From assembly GCA_019671005.1 (NCBI GenBank), contig CM033732.1, forward strand, positions 48,163,392 to 48,227,391: DNA of 64,000 nucleotides, given 5' to 3'. A model generated the notes under the pieces. The model made no database searches and had not been told where the DNA came from. It worked only from the letters and a program-made list of their open reading frames with translations. The stretch's first letter is position 1. Every line of letters starts with the position of its first letter. The DNA comes from Hibiscus mutabilis (lineage: Eukaryota > Streptophyta > Magnoliopsida > Malvales > Malvaceae). Made by a program: the position numbers and the translations under genes. This document shows positions 9,906-23,435 of the stretch, piece by piece.

Positions 9906-12555
9906 CTCAAGATATATATATATTTATCAAAGGAACCAAATTTTCTGGAAAGTTGAATATCCATCTCAAAGGACAAAATAAGATGGAAATGTAGAAATGT
10001 ATGAAGAAACAAAGAGCTGGATTGCAGAGAAAATGGAGTAAAAAAGGATAGAATTAAACTAATGAAAGGTGTTTCAGTTATGTGAAGGAAAAGAGATACA
10101 TATTGGCAAGTAAAGCATAGAATAATTGATTTCTTTAGTGATGGGAACACGTTAAGGCAACAACTTTTAATTAAAGAATATTGGCAGAATAATTGATTTC
10201 TTCAATGATAGGAAGACGATAAGTATATATTGTCACGCATCTGGACCTATGTGAACATATCGTGTGAACATAGAATATTCTTTCCTTAGATAGAAGATTA
10301 TATCTTAAAGAATATTCATTAGGGACCGTCGGTTATAAGAGGACTCAACTATATATAGAGGTATTTCTCACCTCATTTGTATCATCATCTTTTGAGAGAA
10401 TGCAAAGCATTTACTAGGTTAAAATTCTAGCCCGTGACAATATGCATAGCACAGGAATAAAGACAACAACTTTAAATTAAAAGTTTAGACAGCTAGCGAT
10501 TCGTGAGATAGTTTAAACAATTTTCCAAAACTTTCGGAGGTATATAATTATTCTTTTGTAATTTACACAATAAAATTAAAAGTTACGAGCCGAGCCAAGT
10601 CGTCGAGTCGTCCCGTCTTAACCATTGACCGGATGTTGATGTTTTTTGCTATATCCTATTCTGAGTTTTTCGACGTTCTGAGTTTTTGCAGCATATTTCG
10701 ACAAATTCAGACTTAGTAAACTGTTTTTTCGCGGTTGACTGTACGGTTTAGTCTGATTATGTATCTCAATGATGTTATTGATGCATTCTGCATTTCTATG
10801 TATATGAGATTATTTCGAATTTTGAATATCGGATCAAGAGGGAAGATTGGAACAGCTTGAAGAGGAATGATCAATAGTTGCCTTGGAGCTTTTGCTTAAG
10901 GTAAGTACACTTTGAACTTCGAAATACTTCATGAACATCATAATATGATGCTTTGTATGTTAGTTTGGTTTCAAAATAGGTAGTTGAATGAAAAGCGTAC
11001 TTTAGAGATCAATGTGTGATAATTGGTTGTTATTCAATGTTTTAATGATGCACAATGATAGTGTATAACTTCCACGAGCATTAGAATCACTTAGGGTCAT
11101 GGTGGTAGAGTTTAATGAGGGATTCAAAGTGAATCTCGGGCCAAAAGTGTAGATTAGGGGTATTAAAACCCTATGAACAAGTTTCAATACCCATTGAATT
11201 TTGGGAAAATTCAAGTAAGTTTTAGGTCAGGTTTCGATACCACCTTTAAGGGGTTTCGAAATTGTTCATCAGGTTTCGAAACCCTTGAATGAGTTTTGAT
11301 GCCTAAAACACAGGGGCCAAAATAGTTTCGAAACCCAAGCTTGAGGTTTCTAAAAGGAAGTTTCGAACTCCACACATGAGTTTAGGCGGCTAATAGTAGC
11401 GTCACATGTTATTATTTTTGTCATTTTACTCGTACTAACTTGCATGGTTATATTTATGATTTGCTTGAAGTTTAATAGAGTAGATATGCTTTACTGAACT
11501 TGGGAAGCTCAGCTTTTGAAATTGTTTTTTTTTTGTTCGCATGTTAGTAAATTTAGACATGATCTTGGGAAGCACCATCGGAGCGAGATTTCAGCATGTT
11601 GTCTTTATCATAGTACAATACTTGTATTTGTTAAGTTGTGTATTCATAGAAACTTACATTGTTGAGTCCATAATTCTTTTATTATTCAAATCATTTTGGT
11701 TATAGAATCCTTATTGGATACCGAGTTCATAAACCATAAGAAGGTATTGATGAGGCAAAGGCAGCCCTTGGATCGGGTAAGAAAATTGGTGTAAGGGTGA
11801 TCGGCAATGAAGTAAAAGTTCTTGAGGAAATGGTGGATTTGGAGTTAGGAAACTCAAAATGTCATCGTTAACGGGGTTCTTTGCGCAGTTTTCAAGTGTT
11901 TTTATATTTTTTACAGTTGGGTTTCACATTATCCAGAAGTTGATGGGAATTCAATGTGGGATAGGAAGTTTTGAAATTGTGGTGTTGTCTCCTTGAGAGT
12001 TTCTTGGTTTATTTAGATGGTGCCAGAGCCTTGTAGTCTATGGGGTGTTGTTTTCGTGTAATTTGTGGCTATGGTTTATACTGTTTTTACTGACAGTATG
12101 TTGAAGGAAGCTTTGGAGATTAATTTGATAAGTTTGTGGATTTTGTTGTTTTTCATAGGCGGATTTGATATCTATTTGTTTTGTCATGACTCATGGTCGC
12201 ATTTCTGGGGTGTCATGTTATATGGATGTTGTGATGATCTAGGGTGGGAATCAGTTATCTAGTTGTTGGTCGCTTCTACTGCTTTCCTATGGTGCAAAGA
12301 GGGGATTTAGTTTCGTGGCGGCTTTTTGTGCTAGTTTTGGTGGAACCTAGCATGGATAGTTTGCGTGCGTTGCGTTATTGGTGGCGCTTTTGAAAGATGT
12401 TGAAAAGTCGGAGCACGATTTATTCTTGTGGAATGTGTTTTGCCGAGTTTCGTTTTTCCATTTTGCCGATGAATGGCGGTTGGATCGAGTGGGTTTGTTT
12501 CTGCCTTTGTTTTCTTATTGGGGTGTTGGGCAAATGTTGCCGATGAAATGCAGTT
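9906..12555. other. Intergenic stretch, no recognised gene
   Basis: The first 65 bases are a second copy of the DC1 start region (ATG at 9962-9964). The rest has only short chance reading frames. About 11210-11360 repeats GTTTCGAAACC-like phrases several times, as in decayed retrotransposon interiors, but no protein domain, LTR or tRNA could be identified. Confidence 0.35.
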
Positions 12556-12559
12556 GGAT

Positions 12560-12927
12560 TGTCTTTCTCCTTCCATCTTTAAACATCAGCGTCTCTTGAT
12601 CTTTAGGAAGCTCATCACTGGCCGAAGAAGCACAAGCGAGATCAAGATTGAAATCGCATGACAGATAGACAGATAGAGAGACAGACATACAGCAGATATA
12701 TACAAGCATTTGTCACGAATGAAATCCAGGTAAGACCATTCGAGTTCAAGTTGATGCTGCATAATCTCATGAGACAGATGAAGTGGCCTTTTAAGCGCGC
12801 ATGGCGTTGACAAACAAAGGCACCGTCTGAGATTTTCCCTTCACATTCTTCACAACATTTCCCTTCAACCTTCTCAACATATTTACAGCGATAGTGATCA
12901 CATTTGCTGTAAAGCTGGATATCCATC
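12560..12927 (-). pseudogene. Truncated DC1 gene fragment
   Basis: In three frames this reads as pieces of the N-terminal third of the neighbouring DC1 protein: MDIQLYSKCD...CCEECEGKISDGAF, then HLSHEIMQHQLELEW, IRDKCLYISA, and CDFNLDLACASSASDELP with KDQETLMFKDGRRKTIQ. At least two frameshifts separate them, one at a tetranucleotide stutter (CAGATAGACAGATAG near 12660-12680). Homology ends near 12555. It is a non-functional partial duplicate of the 8651-9905 gene. Confidence 0.75.
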
Positions 12928-13824
12928 TCAAAGGACAAATAAGATGGAAAATATGTAGAAATATATGAAGAAACAAAAAGCAGGATGTTATATTATCGGA
13001 ACTATAAAATCGAGATAAGTAATAATCGCAAATGCAGAAAAGAAAATTAACATCAAGACTTTACGTGGAAACCCTAGAAGGAAAAACAACAGGTAGAGGA
13101 GGAAAATTCACTGTGTCGAAAAGAGAAAATACAACTGAATGATTTTTAACCATAATCTACTCAAATAATATTATAATAAAAACAAATTATGTAAGATTAA
13201 AGTACAAAAACTAAATCCAAATTTGAACATGGCAGAGGTGCCAAAGCCATAATTTGACATTTTATTTTTCACTAACTAATATTGAAAAGAAATGTCAGCA
13301 TTTAACGGCACAATTAGCAAGTTTTTACATTTTTGCTATAAATTCAAACGGATTAAACTGTTATTTTTCAAAGCAGAGGGACTAAAATGAACTTCTCGAA
13401 TTGCAGAGGGACTCTTAGCATACTTATACTAAAAATTATTGCTTTCAACAAAATGACTTTGACATTGAATTGCAATTTATTGCATGTCATCACTTTCAAC
13501 ACACTAGCTTACAATGAAATATTATGATTCTTCATAAGCATTTCAAAAACCATCTCCACTCTCGATGCGGTTCCGAGTTTATACTCCCATCAAGCATGCC
13601 ACAATACTTTCCCCTCATTGCATGCTACAGTTCGAGTCAACAGCCAAATTTTCTTCAGGGTTCGAATGGAGTTCAAGGAAAAGGAAGTAACACCATAATC
13701 CAACACAGGCTTCTACAACAAAAGTTATGTAAGAGTTGATTGAGAAGGAATATACCTAATATCCAATAGATGTTTACTTAGAGACCTTTTTACTTTCATC
13801 AGTATTGAGCTGGAACACTCCCAT
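12928..13824. other. Intergenic and 3' flank of the E3 ligase gene
   Basis: No gene is seen. About 13000-13140 contains ATCAAGACTTTACGTGGAAACCC-like text resembling the LTRs of some Copia elements, without clear ends. The part next to 13825 is presumably 3'UTR of the ligase gene. Confidence 0.3.
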
Positions 13825-16800
13825 TCAAGTGATAGACAACTTGCAAACCGGGCATGATGTTTTCCTCCTAAGCCATGGATCGATACACTGCCACATAGAG
13901 GGAATGAAGAACAAAAAATTGTTAACCTCCCATGATAAGAAACTCGAAAGCAATGTGAGAAAACGGAAAACAAAGTGGCATTGCCAAGATAAAGAAAGCA
14001 TTACATCCTTGTGAAATTTATGTAGGCAAGGAAGATGACGAATGGTTTCTCCAATGGCAGGAGTTTCAAGACATACGGCGCAAGCTTCATAAGTATCAGT
14101 CTGCATTAATTAAAATATAATAGCAATTAGACATGATTAGTGAAAAATAAGCATCCATGTATTTGCATGCACACGGATGAGGAAACAAAATTAAAAGAAC
14201 ACCAATATATACGGTGTTTTCCTATATATATACCTGCACTTTGGACGGTGGCAAACTGTTAATCTGATGAACTGATGCACCACCATGCTGATGATTGTTA
14301 TCGTCAAGGGCCAACAGCATTTCATAGTCGTTTCTGCAAAATAATGAAAAGTAGACAATATATAACTTCGGGTAAAAGTTGTAAACAGAAAGAACATAGG
14401 AGGTTACGAATGGAACATTAACACATAAATGTGATAAAACATTAGAAAAAATAAATGACAAAAGATAAAGATCAATTATTGAATTAGAGATAAAGAAAGC
14501 TCATTACTTATTTTCTACCAATCCTGGACACTATGACAAAGAAAAAGACAACATATTCGACAAAACTACATCATAGTTTAACACAATTGGGTACTCTTAA
14601 ATATGATCAGAATGTATGTCTAATTCATATGCAATAGATAGATTTCCCTAGGAAACCACAAGTAAACAATACTAGTAAGTTTAAAATTGAATGTATGTCT
14701 ACCAAAAATTAAAATTGTTCACATTGTATCATTGCCAGAGCTGATCTTACCAAAGCTGGAGCCAGATCGGGATAAACATTTCATTAAACTTTCTGCATTA
14801 AGTGTCAAGACTGCACTTGCCTTGCACAGACCAAGCACTTAACCATTTCAACAAACAATGGCAGCATTGCAACCTCTAAATAAATTGTCAATCAAATGCA
14901 TGATATGATCATTTAACATGGTCAAAACATATCCATACTAGAAAAAAAAATCTTGCTCGTTAAAATCACGTTGAACTTGGAAGATGTGACTAGCCATTCC
15001 CATGTCATCAGCATCTCCAACTGGAGCCTCCATGGCTTCCAATATATCAAGTCTCTGTACCAGAAACCCATAAATTAGTTACAGTTGAAATTAAAGCAAG
15101 ACAAGATACATCAAAGAAAAAAGGGGACTATTTTACCATATCCAAATCCATGTCTAAAGGGAACTGAAAATTCCTTGTCCTAGATGTTGCTGCTCGAGGT
15201 TGATTCAAAACTCGATTCCTCAACCTTGAAAATCTGGAAGAAGTGGGGAAATAAGTCTGCACTCCTCTCCTATTTGAAGAATTCTGAAAATTCCGCAATG
15301 AAGGCTGAATACGGGACTGCCTTGTTGAGCCTTGCTGCATAAGAGGCAAAGAATAATTTAACAGGGAGGAAATTATACAAATAAAAAAATAGAAGTATCA
15401 ACTTCATATGGTAGAAGAGAAAATGAATACACTCTAAAGTACATAAAACAAAGATGACCCTAAGCAATACATCTATTTTATACTTGGAAAGAGAAACCCA
15501 GGTTGAATACTAGCATAAATCATGATACTAGATAGGATAAATACTGATATAGATCCTAAAAAAATGTCTTTTCACCCAACTCAAACAGTATAAATGATAC
15601 CCTTCTTTTGAGCTAGCAGAGATTAGCTTCAATCAAGCAGAATAATACAATTACGGTAATTTGGCTTTGCAGTAACAGAAAGAAAGTACACAAAGTTGGT
15701 TCTGTGCCTAACATGTTATTCAATTTCTGTCATATTGATTGAAATAAAAATTTGTTTAACATTATATACGGATGCCAAAAAATACAACATAGAATAAATG
15801 GATATTGGCATCAAAGAGAGTTCAAAACTTCTTGAAATTACATCAACAATATACAGCATCAGTATCTCTTATGAGATCAAAAAATAAATTTCATATTTAA
15901 TATGGAGAGAATGAGAGAGGAGAGAGAGTCAATTGATAAAAAGGGAAACTGATAGAGAGGAATGAGAACAAGAGCATTCAGTTAGCAAAGGTTAAGGAAA
16001 CATTAACTTCTAAATACATGAAACCAAGGGGCAAACAACCACTTAGGAACCAACCCAAATCATTGGCAAACACAAGATTGAATGTGTTGCTACTAGGAAA
16101 GATGAGATAGCAAGTAACTTCAATGTGAATATATATATGTGTGTGTGTGCTCAAAGATGCCAACAAGCACTTGAGTCTAAACATGCAAACAATGATGTAT
16201 GCCGCATTTCAAAATTAAATTATTTATTTAGAATAAACCCATGATCATTTTGTGCATAACCCTAATCTTTGCCATGCTGGGATCTAGGGGCAACATTACT
16301 AAACCCAAGTCTGTTCTACTTTTGACAGCAAGGGTCATGCCTAGTGTACATCATGTTTGAACTAGTTTATACACAAAGCTAACACCTATATTAAACCTTC
16401 AACCAGAATGAATTTCAAGAAGCACAGTCGATATCATACAATAAGTGTAGACTCTCTGGTTCAGTCAACTTGAAAAAAGAAACAAATTCAAGCTTACTAA
16501 CATGATCTGGCTCATGGAGAGTCCGAAACGATGTTGAAAGGAGTTCATCTTCCTCCTGCTGCAGTTCCCATGCAATGTTTTCATCAATCTGTTAAAAGGT
16601 TTATAAATATTTGAAGCTAAGGCATGTAAATAACAAAGCCGCAATTAAAGAAGGTACAAAAGCATCAAATCGCTGTCATAAAAGATTGGGACCTCATGAT
16701 ATAATTGTTCTTGTAGTTCACGGACCAACATTTCATCTGCTTCAAGTTGTCTTGCCTTAGCTTCAGTGTCCTCATCATTCATAGAGTCCATATGATTTGC

Positions 16801-18545
16801 ATTTATCCCTCTCATTTTGGATGAGTTGTCAAGATCCATAACATCTGGACGTTCCCCAATATGAATTCTAGATGACCTTGAACGAGATGATTCTGAAGAT
16901 GAACAGAGAAACACAATGTCTGGGTCATTAGGAGTGACCCTTGAGCTTTCACCATTATTTCTTGAGGTTAATACATGTTTCATTCGCCTTTTAGGCAGCA
17001 TGTTTGCATGAGAAGGTTCACTTATTTGGTTGATTCTTGAGATCACAGGAGCTGTCTCAGTTGCATCACAAGTTTCAGGAGAATCGCATAGAATCCTGGT
17101 CTTTCCTCCACTAGGATTATTTCTTTTCACTACTCCATTTTCATTTTGTTGACTCACTTGACATCCAACAGTATGAAATCTATTTAACTGATGTTCAGCT
17201 GCATGATCAACATTCTTTGAACAGTTGCGACTGCATCTCCATCCACCTCGTTCTTCAAAGCATGCATCTCTATCCGCATCACCAATACCACTAGCTCCCC
17301 CGTTATTACTCATAGGACTGCATCAGGAAAACCACAACCAAGAGTCTTTAAACATCAATATAATATGTTCTGAATTAAAAATAAAATACTACATAGTCCT
17401 TTTTATCGCATGCTATTCCAAAAGTTTTGACTGAGATTGTACCCAACTCTTTAGCAAAAGTTTTAACACAATAAACACTCAATAGACAATAGGCAAAGAA
17501 ATCTAGCTAAAGAACAATAGTTTTTAATTTACCCGCTAGATAAATTAATAAAATTGATATCATGCTCCTTAGATGAGAGAGGACGGGCAACTCTTTTTCA
17601 TTTAACATTATTATTATTATTATCTTCAGCAACTATCTCACTAATCATACAAGGACTGCTGCTTCCCACATCCACAAAATTTTGTTCAGGTCTAAAGTTG
17701 CTTTGTGATTGCCCATCTTGTTTAGCCTTGATGGCTATATTCTGGGGGGAGATGCAGCCATTTCGGACCAATCTTCTTTTCGCAGCTGCTCTTGGTGAGG
17801 CAACCGAATGATGGGATGCAGGCAATTGTTTTTCCATTATAAGTGGGGAACCATTAGGACCCACCCCCTTTCCATTACTCATAACTGAACCTATACTTTT
17901 AAGCCCAACATCATCTATTTTTTCCTTTCCCTTGCAGCTATTTCTGGATGTTTCAGAAAAGCTTGAACGGTTAAATGCATAAAAGCCACCATTTCTTGGT
18001 GCCTGACCTTTTCTTCCTTCAGCTAAGCAGTTTTCAGATGCACTTTGCAGAGATGCCATTTCAGGTAGTTGGTTGTGCGGTTTCTGTTCAGTTAAATCTA
18101 GGATGACATGGTCTTCGGGGAATCCAGATGATTTAGAAGGTAAATTGGAGGAAGGAGCTTTTCCTTTATCCTTACCTTGCTCTCTAAGGGAATTTTTGTT
18201 TCTCTCCATTGCTATTTTCCAAAATAAAGGAGCACGTTCTCGAACATTTTCCACCGGGGACAAGACAATGGTGTTTTTCAGACTCTCAATTTCATAAGTA
18301 CTGTCAGAAAGTTTTCGAGGGTGTATATACTGTTTTCTATTGAGCATATTTGCAAAAAGCAACCTGCCTCTTCCCCTTAGCCTATCCAAAGATCCTTCAC
18401 CTGTAGTATTAGAACCTCCAACACGGCCAGGTACTGATAAATTGCTTTCTATGTCAACAAAGTTCCCTCCATTCACTCGCTGTATAGATGGCCTATCAGG
18501 AGTGTCGGGTATGTCCGCTACTGAATCGATGTCCATGTTCTCCAT
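13825..18545 (-). pseudogene. RING-H2 E3 ubiquitin ligase with in-frame stop
   Basis: Eight coding exons were assembled: 17533-18545, 16693-17317, 16502-16588, 15137-15334, 14957-15054, 14234-14333, 14005-14100 and 13825-13887. They total 2280 bases (760 codons) with matching phases. The C-terminus is a RING-H2 finger: CAVC, then C-L-H-K-F-H, C-I-D-P-W-L and CPVC (C-x2-C-x14-C-x-H-x2-H-x2-C-x10-C-x2-C), which would bind an E2 and pass ubiquitin to a substrate. The long N-terminal part is Ser/Lys/Asn-rich and disordered-looking, with an ARQLEADEMLVRELQEQL helix before the finger. A TGA at 17598-17600, after 315 codons, interrupts exon 1, yet the frame continues (KRVARPLSSKEHD...LSSG) into exon 2. 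The fifth intron starts with GC. The start MENMDIDS lies just after an acceptor (ACAG|AAAATGG), so a non-coding 5' exon is expected. It is either a recent loss-of-function allele or makes only the N-terminal piece. Confidence 0.75.
17598..17600 (-). other. Premature TGA in ligase exon 1
   Basis: The codon lies between ...NNNNNVK and KRVARPLSSKEHD... in the same frame. A single CGA to TGA change would restore a basic KRKR run, so cytosine deamination at a CpG is the simplest explanation. Confidence 0.75.
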
Positions 18546-18820
18546 TTTCTGTATTATACAAAACATACAAGTCAGTCCTTCGCATGAAGCTTCAATCAGA
18601 AAGATATGAATTTGCATCTAGTTCAAAGGCAGTTTAGCAACATTACACTCCAAACTAAATACCACCACTAGAAAGATCACCTTACTTTCCTATATTACTC
18701 TTTTAGAGTTCCTTAAAATGTTAGTTATTCCCAAGCAACACAAAAAGTGATAGAGAAAGACATCAAAATCGCTCGTGCTGATGAGTAATGCAACAACAAT
18801 AAACACCAATAAAAAGTAAA

Positions 18821-20126
18821 TGACACGCGTCGTTTTCACATCAAAATAATTCCTTCTTCTCAAATAATAAATAAAAGAATTCAAACGTAGTAAAAGAGAA
18901 GTAAAGGTCGATCCCACATGGACTAAGAGAACTTCCTGATTTATGTTTGTTCAATCGGTGAGTCGAGAAGAGAGTTTAATAATATTTAAATATGGCGGGG
19001 ATTTGTGGAATTGAGTAGAAATAATAATAGATTGTAAAGAAGATTAAGAAGTGGATTTAATATGGTAAAGATTAGCCTCGGGCTTTTGCTTTGACTCAGC
19101 TTCCTCGGATCATTGGAATAAGGATTTTTCACTTCGGGGTTCACGTCGGTTACTCGCCTACAAGGATCAATCCTTGTGATTGTGCCTTGTATACCGAATA
19201 CCCAAGTGCCATCTTTGATATCGATTTTGGAAATTGATCTAATCAACAACAATCTTGTAGATCAAAAAAGTATAAGTAAGCCGACTCGGACTACGTTGTT
19301 TCAATATTAACTGATTCCGATCTCAGTTTCCTCTTAGCAAACAATTTTGCTAAGTGTGTTCCCAGGAAGTCGAATGTGCTTCAATAGCCGATCCTTCATC
19401 CCACACATTTAACCAAAACAACATCCTGACCAATGTCAATCTTTGGTTTTGAAATCATTTTGATTTTGAAATTAAGTTTAGAAAAACTAAGAGAGATACC
19501 CGAAATTATCTAAGTGCTTTTTCAATCCTCACGTTGGAATTGAGTTATTGCTTTAGCCCTTGGCTATGGAAAACTTAGCTAAGTATGATTATGGGAAAAA
19601 TCATACTTAGCATTATAAAAGAAAAAAAAAACTTAAAGCAAGAACTAAGAAAAGAAAGAATTTTATAAAACTCTAAAAGTAGAAACAAAGGTAAGAATGA
19701 GAATGAGAATGATTTTTGAGTTTGCCCCAAATGGGGTATTTATACCAGCCTAAAACCCTAAAAATAACCCTAAAGAGATAAGAGATAAATCCCAAATTAT
19801 TTAAATTAATTACAAAAGATAATTCCAAAGTTTGAATTTAAAATCCGGCTGATAAGTTATCTGATATGCGGCTGATAAGCTATCGTTGCTGCTGACATGG
19901 CGTCTTCTAGAAGCTATTGACGTGGTGTCCAGTTAGACTTTCATGCCCACTAATCCAGCCATGAATCCAAAAAATCAAAAATTGCACAATTTCAGTAGTT
20001 TAAGCAACATTCTTGGAATCTACTGTCCTGCATGGAAAATGAACAAAAATGCCCACATTAGCAATTTAAAACAATCAATCAAGGAGTAATTAGAGATAGA
20101 ATAATGCATAATTTAAGCACTAATCA
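18821..20126 (-). repeat. 3' LTR of the Athila-like element
   Basis: 1306 bp, starting TGACACGCGTCG on the plus strand and ending ACTAATCA. It is nearly identical to 27574-28854. The purine-rich tract on the minus strand directly before it (GTGAGTGGGAATT, 20127-20139) is the polypurine primer for plus-strand synthesis. Confidence 0.9.
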
Positions 20127-20139
20127 AATTCCCACTCAC

Positions 20140-22241
20140 TTATTCAATGTTTGTCCTCAAGCATTTCTCAATTATCATGCTAAGAACCTTAAGTTTCTAA
20201 CTCCAAATTCATAGAATTTCCAAGATTTCTAAAGTAAACTAAATCAAGTAAATGTTGAAATTCAAGATCAATCAATCACGGCATAATCAATTAAGTGTAA
20301 ATCGACCAAGGCATTTCAATCGTCTACCAATTTCAAAGAATACAAGACTTAGCTCCTCACATTGGTTCACTTATTTCGCTCAAGCATTTCGGGTAAGAGA
20401 ATCGCTCAAGCCTAAACTAATCAACTCATTACCATAGGCTTGTAACTAGATCTAATCTCCACTACTTAATATGAAAATGATGCAAAAATCAAGAGGACTT
20501 TAAAAATGGGTTGTAACGGGGTTAAGGTTTAGGTAGGATAAATGGCCGAAAGTGGGGTTTAAAAAGTCAAGACAAGTAAAATTAGTCCAAAGAATTTATT
20601 CGAAGAGAAGAGAAAAAATCAATCATTTTTTTTTCATTTGAATTGTTCCTTTTTCTGCTTTTTTCTGCTTTTTTTCTTCACTGTTCGAACAACACAGTAT
20701 ATTTGAACTGCACTACACAGTTCTGCAATTTTTCTGCGCTGTATTTTTCTGCATTGTTCGAACCAAACTGCACTGATTTATTTTTCTGCACAGTATTTTT
20801 TTCCGAACTGATTCGAATCTGATTTTTGTCCTTTTTTTCTTCATTTTTTCGCTTCGGATTAATCTCAACTTGTCCTAAAAAAGGGTGACAAAAATAATTG
20901 AAAGGAAAACAAAAATAAAATAGGCTTGGCTTAATGATACGGTAAACAAAGAAAAGGATTAAAGGCTAAAAAATGGTTCACTAAGTGGAAAATAAATAAA
21001 AGGGTAGGCTATTTTGTTTGGTAAGAGAAGTTGGTTTAATCCTAATGCCTCTATCATATTAGAGCATCATAATCAAAATGTGTAGTCTCAACAAGCATCG
21101 AGTTACAAGTTCTAGAACGCAATCAATTAGTTTGGCACACTCAATTGAAACAAACAGCAAGAATAAAAATATATGCTCATTAGGCTCAAAACTCATACGA
21201 AAGGTCTATTGAACTAAGTCATGCATCCAATTCAATCAACAAATTCATGAAACGACCAAGAAAAATTTACATAAATTAGTCATGTCATGCTATCATGCAT
21301 CCTAAATTCAACAAGAACAAGATTGAATTCACAAAGAAATGCAAAGAAATTAAATCAAACAAGAGACTAGCAACTAAGGTCATCAACAATTCTAATCAAG
21401 AAACAACTTAATTTCAATCGCAAAGCATAAGTGAGAGTCAATTTGATTTCTAATTCCACCCCCTCACTTAATCTTAATGTCCTATTATGGAAAACTAAAG
21501 TGCAAGAGAGATAGAGAGGGTGAAAATACTCCCCGATTAATGTCGGTCGCGGGGCTTGGTTCTGGCGGCATCATAAAGTTGGACGGCGTTGGTGTCGGCT
21601 CGGGGGTGGTGAGTGAGCGTGCGGCTGTTTGAGGCACGGAGACGGGTTGTGGTAGCGAGTCTAAGCTGCTCGATACGTCGATCATCAGATGCACCATGAA
21701 ACGGCAACGGCCACCACCGGCGGGCTTGATCTCTTGTACGCACCATTGCCGATTGGAAAAGAAACAAACGAAGCAAGGGAATGTGGTTGAGATTTGAAGG
21801 AGATGGTGATCGTTGATGAAGCAACTGAGAAAGAAGGGTAATAGTTTAGGTATTTGAAACGTAAAAATTGAATTTGGGAGGGATTGTGATATCTTATCAC
21901 AAGTGGGGACTACAGAATCTCACAAAGCAACAAGATTGGGTCAAAATCTGACCGATTATGATAGGTAAATTTCAAAATTTGATTCTAATACTTGAATAGG
22001 GGTAGGCTATTGTGCACCAATTAAAAGAGAGATGCTAACATGCTCCATGCTTGCAAAACCTGTACATAATCGATGCAAAATACGATCAGCAACAAGAGAT
22101 AGCAGATGATTTAATGCAAAAATAAAATAGAAAGAAAAAATAAATTAAGAAAAATTGTAATAAAAAAATAAAAATAAATTAAAAATGGGTTGCCTCCCAT
22201 CCAGCACTTATTTAACGTCGTTAGCTTGACGAGTCGATTTT
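20140..22241 (-). other. Athila 3' non-coding region
   Basis: About 2.1 kb between integrase and the 3' LTR, typical of Athila, where an extra open frame sometimes lies. Only short frames are seen; one near 21537-21750 begins MVRTRDQARRW but has no recognised domain. About 22185-22215 carries GGGTTGCCTCCCAT, a phrase common at this place in plant gypsy elements. Confidence 0.5.
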
Positions 22242-23279
22242 TTAAAGCGTAGGTTCTTCTAATTCGATCTCCTCAGCTAATCCTACCGGAGCGTTCTCAT
22301 AATACGGCTTCAATCTCTGGCCGTTTACTTTAAATCGAGCTCCAGAATTGTCTTCTATCTCCACTACGCCATGAGAAAAAATCTGAGTTACCGTAAATGG
22401 GCCGAGCCATTTTGATCGAAGTTTGCCTGCAAAAAGTTTAAGTTTTGAATTAAACAACAAAACTTTTTGGTTAATTGTAAATGATTTAAAGGATATTCTT
22501 CGATCGTGGAATTCTTTCGTATTCTCTTTAAATATTTGAGCGTTGTCGTAAGCGTTTCGTCAAATTTCCTCTAATTCTTGGATGTGTAGCTTCTGCGCTT
22601 CTCCAATTGCTTCCATCTCTATGTTACATTGCTTAACTGCCCAAAAGGCTCGATGCTCCAATTCAACCGGCAAATGGCATGGCTTACCAAAAACGAGTCG
22701 ATACTGCGACATCCCAATAGGACCTTTATAAGCCGTTTGGTATGCCCACAACGTGTCGGACAACTTGAGACTCCAATCTTTACGATCCGGTTTTACAATC
22801 ATTTCAAGAATTGCTTTAATCTCGTGGTTCGACACTTCCGTTTGTCCGTTGGTCTACGGATGGTAAGTAGTGGCAACTCTTTGAGTCACTCCGAACTTTT
22901 TCATGAGCGCGTCAATTACCTTGTTGATGAAATGGGTTCTTCAATCGCTAATTATCGCTCGTGGTGTGCCAAACCCGAAAAAGATAGAATTTTTCAAAAG
23001 ATTAACAGTGGTTCTAGCATCATTATTTCGGGTAGCCTTAGCTTCCACCCATTTAGAAACATAATCAACTGCAAGAATGATATAAAAATTTCCAAATGAA
23101 GAAGTAAATGGACCCATGTAATCGATTCCCCGCACATCAAAAATCTCACAGACGTGAATCGGATTTTGAGGTAATTCATTCATTCGGCTTAAATTCCCTA
23201 CACGTTGACACTTATCACTTGATTTACAATATAAGTAAGCGTCATGGAATATAGTAGGCCAAAAGAAACCACATTCCAA
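22242..23279 (-). pseudogene. Athila integrase, broken
   Basis: The frames 22941-23279, 22560-22835 and 22242-22460 carry the integrase: a zinc-finger tail (CQRVGNLS), core motifs GIDYMGPF and IISD, then DTLWAYQTAYK and a C-terminal KWLGPFTV...GARFKVNGQRLK. Stops interrupt it after IISD and after LEEI. Integrase would insert the cDNA; this copy cannot. Confidence 0.8.
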
Positions 23280-23435
23280 AATTTTATGGGCAGTTCGCTT
23301 TGGTCCAAAGTGATCACCACATGAATAAGAATGGAAAAAGTCTAGGATAGAATTTACCTCTTCCTCAGTGACGCATCGCCTAATTACCTAATCCGAACAG
23401 TGTTTCCATAAATAAATACCATCCCAAATATAATA

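Noticed and set aside
21485..21824. Pro/Arg-rich short frames in the Athila 3' region
   Set aside because: No recognisable envelope-like or other domain; too short, and in a region usually non-coding in these elements.
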